From contig JANQKV010000056.1 of assembly GCA_028280945.1 (NCBI GenBank), forward strand, positions 16,969-80,968: DNA of 64,000 nucleotides, given 5' to 3'. The position numbers and the translations under genes were made by a program. Position 1 is the first letter of the stretch, and every line of letters begins with the position of its first letter. The DNA is from Opitutaceae bacterium (lineage in GTDB: Bacteria; Verrucomicrobiota; Verrucomicrobiia; Opitutales; Opitutaceae). This document shows, in pieces, positions 1-11,585 of the stretch. The notes under the pieces were generated by a model that had not been told where the DNA came from, searched no databases, and was given only the letters and a program-made list of their open reading frames with translations.

Positions 1-113
1 CCGGCCACGATCTGCGTGCCGTAGTCGAGTGAAAGACCGGCGTGTTTGCCGCCGAAGGCACCAGTGATGCCTTGGATCATGACTTTGGTATCTTTGGAAA
101 CGAGAATGGACAT
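1..113 (-). CDS. sucD: Succinate-CoA ligase subunit alpha, N-terminal fragment (runs off window start)
   Basis: Minus-strand translation MSILVSKDTKVMIQGITGAFGGKHAGLSLDYGTQIVAG, typical SucD N-terminus; adjacent to sucC. Confidence 0.9.
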   Translation of the reverse strand, partial: MSILVSKDTKVMIQGITGAFGGKHAGLSLDYGTQIVA

Positions 114-118
114 CGGAA

Positions 119-1300
119 TCAGGCGACGAGGTTGACAATTTTTTGGGCGGCATCGGCCATGCTGTCGCCCGAGACGAGAGGCAGTCCGGAGTCGGCCAAA
201 GTCTTTTTGCCCGCCTCGACATTGTTGCCTTCGAGGCGCACGACGAGGGGGAGTTCCAACCCGACTTCGCGGACGGCGTCCACGATACCCTCGGCGATCA
301 CGTTGCAGTCCATGATGCCACCAAAGATATTCACGAAGATCCCCTTCACGTTGGCGTCGCCGAGGATGATCTTGAAGGCGGCCACGACTTTCTCCTTCGA
401 GGCTCCGCCACCCACATCGAGGAAGTTGGCCGGGTTGCCGCCAAAGTGCTTGATGATGTCCATGGTGGACATGGCCAGCCCGGCGCCGTTGACGAGGCAG
501 GCGATGTTTCCATCGAGGGCGATGTAGGCGAGGTCGTATTTGGAAGCTTCAACCTCCTTCGGGTCCTCTTCGTTGAGATCGCGCAGCGCAACGATTTCGG
601 GATGGCGAAAGAGGGCATTGGAATCGAAAGAAACCTTGGCATCGAGAGCGAGCACCTCGCCGGTAGGCGTGGTAATCAGGGGATTGACCTCGATCATCGA
701 TGCATCGGTGTCCCAGAAGCACTCGTAGAGCTGGCGGATGAGTTTGGCTGCGTTCTTCGCTTCGGCCTTATCGAAACCGAGGCCAAAGATGAGTTCACGC
801 ACCTGATAGTCGGCGAGTCCGTAAGCGGGATCGATGAAGACCTTGGTGATTTTTTCCGGAGTTTCCTCAGCGACTTTTTCGATCTCCATGCCGCCCTCGG
901 TGGAGGCCACGATGACCGGCCACGAGGTGGCGCGGTCGAGCAGAACCGCAAGGTAATATTCCTTTTTGATGTCACTGGCGGCGGTGAAATAGATGGTCTG
1001 CACCTTGCGGCCAGCGGGGCCGGTTTGGAGCGTCACCAGTGTATTGTTGAGCATCTTGCCAGCGATCTCCTTGGCTTCGGCCTTGGTCGGGCAAAACTTC
1101 ACCCCGCCTTGGTAGCCATCGGTAAAGGTGCCCTTGCCGCGCCCCCCCGCATGGATCTGGGACTTCACCATCGTGGGCCCTTCCGGGAGGCTGGCGAGTG
1201 CGGTATCAAACTCGTCGGCGCTTTTCACGGCCACTCCGGGAGGGACGGGCACGCCATACTTTGCAAACAGGTCTTTCGCCTGATACTCGTGGATATTCAT
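119..1300 (-). CDS. sucC: Succinate-CoA ligase (ADP-forming) subunit beta
   Basis: [22 protein letters not shown]... and [19 protein letters not shown]-grasp SucC; start moved to internal ATG at 1300. Confidence 0.95.
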   Translation of the reverse strand: MNIHEYQAKDLFAKYGVPVPPGVAVKSADEFDTALASLPEGPTMVKSQIHAGGRGKGTFTDGYQGGVKFCPTKAEAKEIAGKMLNNTLVTLQTGPAGRKVQTIYFTAASDIKKEYYLAVLLDRATSWPVIVASTEGGMEIEKVAEETPEKITKVFIDPAYGLADYQVRELIFGLGFDKAEAKNAAKLIRQLYECFWDTDASMIEVNPLITTPTGEVLALDAKVSFDSNALFRHPEIVALRDLNEEDPKEVEASKYDLAYIALDGNIACLVNGAGLAMSTMDIIKHFGGNPANFLDVGGGASKEKVVAAFKIILGDANVKGIFVNIFGGIMDCNVIAEGIVDAVREVGLELPLVVRLEGNNVEAGKKTLADSGLPLVSGDSMADAAQKIVNLVA

Positions 1301-1398
1301 AAAGATGAAGTAATGGCATGGGGGAGCCGCGCGAGGCACGTCAAAAAGTGTTTTGTCGCGGGATTGCCACGCTGGTGGCGCCCCGACAGGTTCTGAAC

Positions 1399-1890
1399 AT
1401 GGAATCGCACGAACTGATGAAGGCCCTGCTCAAGGAAACGAGCGCGAAACAAGTCTGTGCCGACATGGGGCTTTCTCTGTCGCTGATCTACAAGTGGGCC
1501 GAGCCGCCGGCGGCTGACTCGGGCAGTGGTTCTTCCAACCCGCTGGACCGGGTGAGACAGCTTGTTGAAATCACCGGCGATCAACGCATTGCCCAGTGGG
1601 TGGCCGAACGCTCCGGCGGTTTTTTCATCAACAATCCCGCGGCGCTCCGCGAGTCGGAGGAACTCATCCCGGCGACCAATGACATTGTGCAGCAGTTTGC
1701 CGACATGTTGGGGGTCATTGCCGCTGCCGCGTCGGACCAGCAAATTACCGATAAGGAAGCGAAGCACATCCGCTCCCAGTGGGAGGGGCTCAAGAGCGTG
1801 ACCGAAGGTTTCGTCCAAGCGGCCGAGGCCGGCAACTTCGGCGGCCTGAAAGCCGACCTTGCGAGCCATCACGGCGAACCGGCGGCGTAG
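1399..1890 (+). CDS. Small putative HTH/phage CII-like regulator, hypothetical
   Basis: [37 protein letters not shown] resembles a helix-turn-helix; divergent from sucC; internal ATG selected. Confidence 0.6.
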   Translation: MESHELMKALLKETSAKQVCADMGLSLSLIYKWAEPPAADSGSGSSNPLDRVRQLVEITGDQRIAQWVAERSGGFFINNPAALRESEELIPATNDIVQQFADMLGVIAAAASDQQITDKEAKHIRSQWEGLKSVTEGFVQAAEAGNFGGLKADLASHHGEPAA

Positions 1891-1910
1891 AACCACTTTC
1901 CATTAGGCGG

Positions 1911-2657
1911 CTAATCGGTTGCAAGCTGCTCGCGAAGGGACTCGGCCTGCAGGCTGCCGATTTCCTTCAGCCCCTTTGAGGCCAGGCCCAGCAATTCGTT
2001 GAGTTGATCGGGCGAGAAGGTGGCTTCTTCACCGCTGCCTTGCACTTCCACGAACTGGCCACTGCCAGTCATCACGATGTTGGCATCGACTTCGGCATCG
2101 CGATCTTCGACGTAGCAAAGGTCCAGCAAGGCGGTGCCTTCGAGAATTCCCACGCTGATCGCGCCGATGGAATCCTTGAGCGGATTCTCATCGAGTTTGC
2201 CGTCATCAATCAGTCTTTGCACGGCAAGCTGCGTGGCCACGTAAGCGCCGGTGATCGAGGCGGTGCGGGTGCCGCCGTCGGCTTGCAGGACGTCGCAGTC
2301 GATCCACAACGTGCGCGGGCCCAGTTTGTCCAAGTCAACCACGGCGCGAAGTGCCCGTCCGATCAGGCGCTGGATCTCGACGGAACGTCCATCAACTTTG
2401 CCTTTGGAGCTGTCCCGGCGCTTCCGGTCGTGGGTGCTGTAGGGGAGCATGGCATATTCCGCGGTCAGCCAGCCGCCACTCACATTCTGAGCCCGCATCC
2501 AACCGGGAACGTTGTCCTCGATGGTGGCTCCGCAAATCACGCGCGTGTTGCCGAAGGCAGCGAGCACGGAACCCGTCGCGTGAGGCGCAATACCGGCTTC
2601 GAATGAAATAGGACGTAGTTGATCGACGGCCCGGCCGTCAGCTCGTTCAAATGACAT
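1911..2657 (-). CDS. rph: Ribonuclease PH
   Basis: RADGRAVDQLRPISFEAG...GSVLAAFGNTRVICGATIEDNVPGWM and DCDVLQADGGTRTASITGAYVA. Confidence 0.95.
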   Translation of the reverse strand: MSFERADGRAVDQLRPISFEAGIAPHATGSVLAAFGNTRVICGATIEDNVPGWMRAQNVSGGWLTAEYAMLPYSTHDRKRRDSSKGKVDGRSVEIQRLIGRALRAVVDLDKLGPRTLWIDCDVLQADGGTRTASITGAYVATQLAVQRLIDDGKLDENPLKDSIGAISVGILEGTALLDLCYVEDRDAEVDANIVMTGSGQFVEVQGSGEEATFSPDQLNELLGLASKGLKEIGSLQAESLREQLATD

Positions 2658-2739
2658 TCCGACAGGGGAAATCCTAATTCCTGATTTCTAAATCCTAAAA
2701 TGCGGTCGGGCAGGTGGATCGGGTCTCACGCCCCCAAGG

Positions 2740-3648
2740 TCAGTGCAACTTTGCGAAAGTAGCGGCCATGAGCTCCTTCGCATCAGCATTGCCTGCCTTG
2801 GCGGCGGCCTTGGCGTTGAGATCGGACTCCATGGCATTCTTGGTGGGGCGGATTACCTCGTAGTAGACGCCAAAACGTCCCGGCCAAGGTTCACTCGCCA
2901 AGGTCATCGCGGCGGTGAGATCGGTGCGATCATGCCCGTCTTCATCGATGGTCACGAATTCCCCACCTTTGCGGGGAATACTCGAATCAAAGGCTCCCGG
3001 GAAAAATTCGATGCATTCCGACAGGATCTCGACGACGGCAAAACCCGGATGCTCGGCGGCGCGCTTGATCATCTCCACCATGTGCTTCACTTGGGTGGCG
3101 TGGCTGCGGGCAACAAACGTGGCGCCGCTGTTGACCAGTTTGCGCATCGGGTTGATTGGCTGATCGATGGCGCCCCAAGGGTCGGTCTTGGACCGAAAAC
3201 CCTCCGGGGAAGTCGGGGAGGTTTGTTTCTTGGTCAAGCCGTAGACCTGATTGTCCATGATGACATAGGTCAGGTCGATATTCTTGCGGGCCACGTGGTC
3301 GAGGTGGTTGCCACCGATCGAGAAGCCATCCCCGTCGCCTCCGAACACAAACACCTTCAAATCAGGCCGGCTGAGTGAGATCCCGGCGGAGAACGGTACC
3401 GAGCGGCCATGAATGAAGTGTCCGCCGTGGGTGTTGACAAAGTAAGGGAAGCGGGAGGAACACCCGATACCCGCCATCGTCACGATGTTTTCGTGCGGGT
3501 AGTTGAGTTGTTCCAACGCGCGATAAAACGAGGCCAGGACCGCAAAGTCTCCGCAGCCGGGACACCAGGTGGGGTGGTCGGCGGTGAGGGCTTTTTTGGT
3601 AAGCTTGGGCTCGGCCGGGGCCGGAGCAGGGGCGGTTTCGGTGGGCAT
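2740..3648 (-). CDS. 2-oxoacid:ferredoxin oxidoreductase subunit beta
   Basis: HPTWCPGCGDFAVL, GIGCSSRFPYFVNTHG, GGDGDGFSIGGNH TPP-binding motifs. Confidence 0.9.
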   Translation of the reverse strand: MPTETAPAPAPAEPKLTKKALTADHPTWCPGCGDFAVLASFYRALEQLNYPHENIVTMAGIGCSSRFPYFVNTHGGHFIHGRSVPFSAGISLSRPDLKVFVFGGDGDGFSIGGNHLDHVARKNIDLTYVIMDNQVYGLTKKQTSPTSPEGFRSKTDPWGAIDQPINPMRKLVNSGATFVARSHATQVKHMVEMIKRAAEHPGFAVVEILSECIEFFPGAFDSSIPRKGGEFVTIDEDGHDRTDLTAAMTLASEPWPGRFGVYYEVIRPTKNAMESDLNAKAAAKAGNADAKELMAATFAKLH

Positions 3649-3663
3649 GGCGAAAGGGGCGGA

Positions 3664-5511
<1,848 letters not shown>

Positions 5512-5619
5512 GATAAGGGGGTCAGCGGGGGATGAAGGTGACTTGGACAGAGGCCGTCAACGGACTGTTGCATTCCGGTGACGATTTCTCGTCCAGCTCG
5601 CCAAGAACTCCCCATCAAT

Positions 5620-5660
5620 GCCCCGGGAGTGTCACGTATTAAGTGACACTCTCTGGGGGC
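5620..5660. repeat. Strong stem-loop between the secreted repeat protein gene and the oxidoreductase alpha gene
   Basis: gccccgg GAGTGTCAC gtattaa GTGACACTC tctgggggc: 9-bp perfect stem, 7-nt loop, plus outer GCCCC/GGGGC pairing. Confidence 0.6.
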
Positions 5661-5721
5661 AATGAGACCTTGGGGCGGGGCAGCGGGGCCGGGAGTTGCC
5701 GGGGGGGGGAGTGCCCGGGTG

Positions 5722-7194
5722 TCAGGGCATGATGTAGAGCTCGACGAGCGCGACACCGGTTGAGTCGCCCACGCCCGAGACCTGCGCGCTGTAAATCCCG
5801 GCCGGGAGCTCCACGAGCATCGCCGCGTCGGTGCTGTCAGGAGCGGTCAGATCAAAAGCCCCCACGGTGGGAAAGGCTGAGCTCAACGCAGCACCGCCGC
5901 CCCAATTGTCATTCGTTTCAATCGGGTCGGTTTCGCCTTGCCGGAACAGCTTCAACTCAGGGTCGGCGAGCACGCCGGTGAGGCCGTAGCTGGTGAGCGT
6001 TGGTCCGACTCCCCGGATGAGGACGCTGACCGGTTCATCTCCCGAGACCACCAAACCGACGATCAAAACACTCTCTCCCGTGCCCACCCCGGCCCGGGCG
6101 GAAACGTTGCTGAGATAACCGCCGGTTCCGAAGTCAGTGTCATAGATTTCAGCGAGTGCGACTCCCGCGCCACCGGATCCGGATTCGACGTGCACACTGT
6201 AGGCGCCCGGACCATTTGTCGAAAGCAGTGCGGCGTCGAGTGACGTTGCGTCGAGGGCAAACGCACCGACTGACCGGGCTGCGTCGGCGATTGCGGCATC
6301 GCCTCCCCAGTTGGTATTGCTGGCCAGTTGGGTTTGGGCTGAATCAAACATACGCAGGCGGGCATCGGTGACCGCCCCGTTCACATCGTAGTTCTCCAAC
6401 GTCGGGCCGATGCCACGCACCAGAATCGATTTGTTGCCGCCGGCGATGGCGTAACCGACCACCAGGGTGTTTTCGCCGGCTCCGGCGACGGACCGCACGG
6501 ACAGGTTGCTCATGGCTGAAACGGAATCGCTGCCGGAACCGCCGTCGTTGCCCCCGTCACCATTGCCATCGCCCGAGCCTCCGCCGTCACTGCCACCGGA
6601 GCCTTCGCCGGTGATCCGCACGGCATTCATGCCCACCCAGGAATGGCCCGAAAGCTCGGCGTTGATGTTGAGGCGGCCGTCGTCGCCAACGGTCACATTG
6701 GACCAGATCTGCCAGTCGAGAGGATTGCGACCGTCGGTGTTTTCCTTCCATACGGCTGGTGGAGTGAGACCGCGGAAGGTGGTATCGGCGGTCCGGGTGT
6801 TGACCGTAAAGATACCACCGTAGACGTCGAATTCACGGGAAGCCACCACTTCCACTCGATAGGTGCCTGCGGGCACGTTGCGCACGATGAGGCCGGCGCT
6901 GCCAAAATTGGTGCCCCCGTGGCTTGAGAGGGCGATGTCGTTCACCCAGTCTTCCACGACTGCACCTGTGCCCGTGGCGGATCCCACGCTGGGAAAAAGC
7001 CCGGCGACGGTGATGCCGGTGTCGGCCCCTGTCGCGAAGTCGATCGCCGGAAAGGTGTCCACGGAATTGATGATGTTGGTCCAATTTCCCTCAGGACCGG
7101 TCGTGCCGATGTTGATGCGGATATCAAGGGCAGCGGCGGACACCGCGGCTGCGATCCCGACGATGGCGGAAAGGAAGTTTCTGGCGTTAAACAT
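5722..7194 (-). CDS. Secreted repeat protein: signal peptide, malectin/galactose-binding-like N-terminal domain, Gly/Ser/Asp linker, two beta-rich repeats
   Basis: Hydrophobic N-terminus; linker GSGGSDGGGSGDGNGDGGNDGGSGSDS; repeated pattern (I)LVRGIGPTL...NWGG...VGAF...VALAEIY. Confidence 0.75.
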   Translation of the reverse strand: MFNARNFLSAIVGIAAAVSAAALDIRINIGTTGPEGNWTNIINSVDTFPAIDFATGADTGITVAGLFPSVGSATGTGAVVEDWVNDIALSSHGGTNFGSAGLIVRNVPAGTYRVEVVASREFDVYGGIFTVNTRTADTTFRGLTPPAVWKENTDGRNPLDWQIWSNVTVGDDGRLNINAELSGHSWVGMNAVRITGEGSGGSDGGGSGDGNGDGGNDGGSGSDSVSAMSNLSVRSVAGAGENTLVVGYAIAGGNKSILVRGIGPTLENYDVNGAVTDARLRMFDSAQTQLASNTNWGGDAAIADAARSVGAFALDATSLDAALLSTNGPGAYSVHVESGSGGAGVALAEIYDTDFGTGGYLSNVSARAGVGTGESVLIVGLVVSGDEPVSVLIRGVGPTLTSYGLTGVLADPELKLFRQGETDPIETNDNWGGGAALSSAFPTVGAFDLTAPDSTDAAMLVELPAGIYSAQVSGVGDSTGVALVELYIMP

Positions 7195-7540
7195 GAATCA
7201 AGGGGTCGATTTTGACAGGATGGGCAGGCTGATGCCTGATGGCGTCGGCATCCTAACGTTCGTCCGGCCAGACTCCCATACGCATACCTGCGTAAGGCTG
7301 ACTCTGGCACACGGGGTCCCGTCGGCCGTTTTCGCCGCCTGGCCTATTCACCGCTCAAGATCGCCGGGCTCGATCCGATGAAGGGAAAGTGCATCGGCCC
7401 GCCATCGATTCTGTCACCCGTTCTGCACTCCTCGGTCAAGATGCGCAGGGGGTGTGGCAAGCGGTGCGGAGTAGGGGCGTTTCTTCTCTGGCAGATTATG
7501 TCTGCCTATCGCTGACTTGTTCGGCGATTTCATTTTTACC

Positions 7541-9034
7541 ATGAACTATCCGTTTCCAACGCTATCTCCCGAAGAAGCTGCTGCCATGGTGCATGACAAG
7601 CAGACCATCGGCTTTGGTGGGTTCACCGCTGCCGGCGCCTGCAAGGTCATCCCCCTTGCCATCGCCGCCAAGGCCAAGGCTGAGCACGCTGCCGACCGAC
7701 CCTTCAAATTGGGAGTCATAACGGGTGCTTCCACCGGTGTGTCGCTCGACGGCGCCCTCGCGGAGGCCGAAGCCATTGCCTGGCGCACGCCCTACCAGTC
7801 CGACAAAACGCTGCGCAAATCGATCAATGAGGGTAAGACTCAGTTCTTCGACCTGCACCTCTCGGCGGTGCAGCCAACCGTGCGCAGCGGTGTGTTTGGC
7901 AATGTGGATTGGGCCATCATCGAAGCCAGCCATGTCACGGCGCAGGGTGAAATCGTCCTTACGGCGGGGGTCGGCGCGGCCAACACCTTTGCCCGCATGG
8001 CGGACAAGATCCTCATCGAGCTCAACGCCCATCATCCGGGCGACCTCATGGGCTTCCACGACCTTTACGAACCGGCTGACCCGCCTTTCCGTCGGGCGAT
8101 TCCGGTTTACTCCCCGACCGACCGGATCGGGGCCTCTTTCATCAAGGTAAACCCTGAAAAGATCGCGGGCGTCGTCATGACCGATTTGCCCGATGAGTCC
8201 GGTGCTTTCGGCGACTCCGATGATATCACGGCGCAGATCGGCGAGAATGTGGCCGGGTTCCTGGCCAACGAAATCAAGGTCGGCCGCCTGCCCAAGACGT
8301 TTCTGCCGCTGCAGTCGGGGGTGGGCAATATTGCCAACGCCGTGATCGGTGCCCTCGGCAGCAACGAAGGCATTCCCCCCTTCATGATGTATACCGAGGT
8401 GCTGCAGGATTCGGTCATCAACCTGCTGCAGTCGGGCAAGTGCTCCTTCGCCAGCAGTTGCTCCCTCACTCTCAGCCCCGAACGACTGGATCAGTTCTAC
8501 GAGGATTTGGAGTTCTTCCGGTCACGTGTTGTGCTGCGGCCGCAGGAGATTTCCAACAGTCCGGAGATTGTCCGCCGCCTGGGGCTGATCACAATCAACA
8601 CCGCGATCGAGGTCGACCTTTTCGGCAACGTGAACAGCACCCATGTCATGGGCCGCGACCTCATGAACGGCATCGGCGGATCCGGAGACTTCACCCGCAA
8701 CGCTCATATTTCGATCTACACCTGCCCCTCGATCGCGAAGCAGGGCAAGATCAGCACGATCGTGCCGTTTGTCACCCATCTGGACCACAGCGAGCACTCG
8801 GTGCAGGTGGTCGTCACTGAACACGGTGTGGCCGATTTGCGTGGCAAGTCCCCGCACGAACGGGCGGTCTTGATGATCGAAAACTGTGTGCATCCGGACT
8901 ACCGCGACGAACTGCGCGGTTACCTCAAGGCGTCCAGCCGGGGTCATGTCCAACAGACCTTGCACAACGCGTTTGGCATGCATCTCGCGTTTCTCGAAAA
9001 CGGCGACATGCACAACGTCGAGTGGAAGATGTAA
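7541..9034 (+). CDS. Acetyl-CoA hydrolase/transferase family protein (succinate/acetate CoA-transferase type)
   Basis: MNYPFPTLSPEEAAAMVHDKQTIGFGGFTAAG..., GIGGSGDFTRNAHISIYTCPS, VTEHGVADLRGKSPHERA. Confidence 0.85.
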   Translation: MNYPFPTLSPEEAAAMVHDKQTIGFGGFTAAGACKVIPLAIAAKAKAEHAADRPFKLGVITGASTGVSLDGALAEAEAIAWRTPYQSDKTLRKSINEGKTQFFDLHLSAVQPTVRSGVFGNVDWAIIEASHVTAQGEIVLTAGVGAANTFARMADKILIELNAHHPGDLMGFHDLYEPADPPFRRAIPVYSPTDRIGASFIKVNPEKIAGVVMTDLPDESGAFGDSDDITAQIGENVAGFLANEIKVGRLPKTFLPLQSGVGNIANAVIGALGSNEGIPPFMMYTEVLQDSVINLLQSGKCSFASSCSLTLSPERLDQFYEDLEFFRSRVVLRPQEISNSPEIVRRLGLITINTAIEVDLFGNVNSTHVMGRDLMNGIGGSGDFTRNAHISIYTCPSIAKQGKISTIVPFVTHLDHSEHSVQVVVTEHGVADLRGKSPHERAVLMIENCVHPDYRDELRGYLKASSRGHVQQTLHNAFGMHLAFLENGDMHNVEWKM

Positions 9035-9083
9035 GCCCGTCCCGTGCTCGGTGCGGGCACCTCATTCTCTTGGTGTGATTCAT

Positions 9084-9108
9084 GGACCGGCCCTTCCAAG
9101 GTCGGTCC
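9084..9108. terminator. Putative bidirectional stem-loop between convergent genes
   Basis: GGACCGGCC cttccaa GGTCGGTCC, 9-bp stem with one G-T pair, lying between convergent 7541..9034(+) and tdk(-); no clear T-tract. Confidence 0.4.
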
Positions 9109-9127
9109 GCTTCACGTGGAGGGAAGG

Positions 9128-9706
9128 CTAGTCGGCCAGAGCCGCGTAGTAGTGCTCACGGCACATGGCGACATAGCGTTCGTTGCCGCCGATCTCGATT
9201 TGTTCGCCTTCCTTGAGTCCCTTGCCGTCGGGACCGACCCGTAGGTTCATGGTGGCTTTACGGCCGCAGTGGCAGATGGTCTTGAGCTCGATCAGGTCAT
9301 CGGCGAGTGCGAGCAAGGCGGCGCTGCCTTCAAACAACTGGGCCTGAAAGTCCGTGCGCAGGCCGTAACACAATACCGGGATATCGAGGCCGTCGGCGAT
9401 GCGGCAAAGCTGCTCGACTTGTTTACGGGTAAGAAACTGCGCCTCGTCGATCAACACGCAGGCCAGTGGGTTCTCGGCATGTTCGGTCGACACCCGCTTG
9501 TAGAGATCGTCGGTCGAGCTGAAAGGATTGGCATCAGCCGACAGGCCAATGCGGGAGGCGATCCGACCGATGCCCGAACGCTGGTCCACCGTCGGAGCGA
9601 ACAACATCGTCTGCATGCCCCGCTCCTGGTAGTTGTAGCTCGCCTGCAGCAGCACCGTGCTTTTGCCGGCGTTCATGGCGGAGTAGTAAAAGTAGACCTT
9701 GGACAT
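9128..9706 (-). CDS. tdk: Thymidine kinase
   Basis: [31 protein letters not shown]-loop, [17 protein letters not shown] zinc site. Confidence 0.95.
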   Translation of the reverse strand: MSKVYFYYSAMNAGKSTVLLQASYNYQERGMQTMLFAPTVDQRSGIGRIASRIGLSADANPFSSTDDLYKRVSTEHAENPLACVLIDEAQFLTRKQVEQLCRIADGLDIPVLCYGLRTDFQAQLFEGSAALLALADDLIELKTICHCGRKATMNLRVGPDGKGLKEGEQIEIGGNERYVAMCREHYYAALAD

Positions 9707-9709
9707 GTT

Positions 9710-9823
9710 CAGTAGCGAATAACGGGTGGTGAGTAGCGAGTAGAAGAAAACTCAAACTAAATGGGTCAGATTTTAACGGACCAATCGTTCGTGGGCGAGC
9801 TTCCTCGCTGCTCGCTACTCTTT
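9710..9823. repeat. Dispersed repeat family 2, copy 1 (GTAGCGAG-type)
   Basis: CAGTAGCGAataacgGGTGGTGAGTAGCGAGTAG with inverted CTCGCTACTC at 9811-9820; shares words with 23524-23602. Confidence 0.6.
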
Positions 9824-11530
9824 GGTAAACAGGATTTCGGCGCGGAGGATGTCGTGCAGGGTCATGATGCCGATCGGCACTTCGTCGAGTCCTCCAATGA
9901 TGACAACCATGTGGGCCGGAGATTCGATGATTTTGCTTTGCACTTCACGAATGGTGGAATCGCGCCGGCAGGTGGCCACCGGCGTAATGTTGGGTTCCTC
10001 GCCCAGCTTGATCACCCGCTCCATGTTCTCGCGGGTGATGACGCCGCGAAGCTTGAGGTCGATGACCACCGGGTAGCGCTCGTGGTTGGATCCATCCAAT
10101 ACTTCCTGCATCGACCCGTGGTCCAGGCTGCGCAGCAGCACCGGGCGAAAGTTTGCCGCCCGCCCCACCTGGGTTTCCTGCCACGACCGCAGGTCCCGCG
10201 GTGGCATGACCTGTTCCACCTCCTGATCGTCCTGGGCCAGGATCTCGTCGTAGAAATTCCGTTTGGTGAACTTCTTGGAGATCGCGATACTGACCAATCC
10301 TGCGACCATCAGGGCCGGCACCATCGAAAACTCGTGGGTCATTTCAAAAACGATGAGCAGACCGGTAACCGGTGCGCGCACCACCGCGCCCAGGCAGGCG
10401 CACATGCCCACCACCGCCAGGGTGAGGTGGCCGGCCGTGCTGAGCGGATAAAACAAGTCAATCAGGCCGGCCAGGGATGCGCCCGCCATGCCACCAAAAA
10501 ACAAGGTGGGAGCGAAGATGCCGCCGGCGGCACCCAGTCCGTAGCAGACTGCGGTGGCGATGAGTTTGGTCACCAAAAGCAGAGCGGCCGCACTCCAGAC
10601 CATCTGCCCGTTGAGCGCCGACGACAGGTCGTTGTAGCCGAGTCCAAACACGCCGGCATGGCCGGTATAGACAAACACCGTGCCGCCAATCAGCCATACG
10701 GCGACCCCTCCCATCGTGGTGCGAATCCAAGGGGACGGGCGATGGGGCCGTTTGTTCCAGGCACGCAGCGCAAGTGCCATTTTTTGAAACCAGATACCCG
10801 CCAACGCCGCGATCCCGGCAACGATGGGCGTGAAGAGGTAAACCTGCCACTCGGGTGAACCGGCGGCGGTCAGGGTAAAGGCGGGTTGCTCGCCGAGCAG
10901 CCCGTGAGCCACGAGCGCGCCGATGACCGCGGCCAGCAGGATCGAACCCAGCATGCGGCTGTTGAGGTCGCCGATGATTTCCTCCAGCACGAACGTCACC
11001 GCCGCGATGGGGGTGTTGAACGCGGCGGCCAAGCCGGCGGCCGCTCCGGCGGCACAGGCGACGCGCCGGCGGTGCTTGGGCAGGCCGAGTGCTCCGCCAA
11101 CCTGAGACGAGACCCCACTGGCCAATTGCACTGACGGTCCCTCCCGGCCGAGACTGGCGCCGCCGCCCACGCTAAGGACACCGGCGATGAATTTCACCCA
11201 GACAACCCGGAACGGGATGTCGCCCATGTCCTTCCAGAACGCCAACTTCACCTGGGGGATGCCTGATCCGGCAGCTTCCGGACAAAACCGCGTCAGCAGC
11301 CAACCGGAGATGGCGGAAGTGATCGTGATGACCAAGAAACTCCCCACCAGAAAGACTTCCACACTCTCTTGCGTGAGTCGCTCGATGCCGGCTTCAAAGA
11401 CCGCGTGGATGGCGAGGTGAAACAGGACTGCAATACCGCCCGCAGCCAAACCGAAGATCACCGTCTGCGCGATGCCCCGTGTCTGTTTGGGCAGACGGGC
11501 GATGGCGCGGGCAGGAAGATCGAGAATCAC
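9815..11530 (-). CDS. ClC family chloride channel/transporter with C-terminal CBS domains
   Basis: AAGSGIPQVK, GREGPSVQLAS, GIFAPTLFFGG, then CBS-like C-terminus. Confidence 0.9.
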   Translation of the reverse strand: MILDLPARAIARLPKQTRGIAQTVIFGLAAGGIAVLFHLAIHAVFEAGIERLTQESVEVFLVGSFLVITITSAISGWLLTRFCPEAAGSGIPQVKLAFWKDMGDIPFRVVWVKFIAGVLSVGGGASLGREGPSVQLASGVSSQVGGALGLPKHRRRVACAAGAAAGLAAAFNTPIAAVTFVLEEIIGDLNSRMLGSILLAAVIGALVAHGLLGEQPAFTLTAAGSPEWQVYLFTPIVAGIAALAGIWFQKMALALRAWNKRPHRPSPWIRTTMGGVAVWLIGGTVFVYTGHAGVFGLGYNDLSSALNGQMVWSAAALLLVTKLIATAVCYGLGAAGGIFAPTLFFGGMAGASLAGLIDLFYPLSTAGHLTLAVVGMCACLGAVVRAPVTGLLIVFEMTHEFSMVPALMVAGLVSIAISKKFTKRNFYDEILAQDDQEVEQVMPPRDLRSWQETQVGRAANFRPVLLRSLDHGSMQEVLDGSNHERYPVVIDLKLRGVITRENMERVIKLGEEPNITPVATCRRDSTIREVQSKIIESPAHMVVIIGGLDEVPIGIMTLHDILRAEILFTKE

Positions 11531-11585
11531 AGCCTTAACTCATGCGGGCACGGGTGCCGGGGACACAATGGCTTATTCCGACAAA

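Noticed and set aside
143-1396. 417-aa + strand ORF opposite sucC
   Set aside because: Antisense shadow of sucC with no family-like sequence.
6520-6600. Short-period repeat considered as a CRISPR-like or microsatellite array
   Set aside because: It is the in-frame codons of a Gly/Ser/Asp protein linker.
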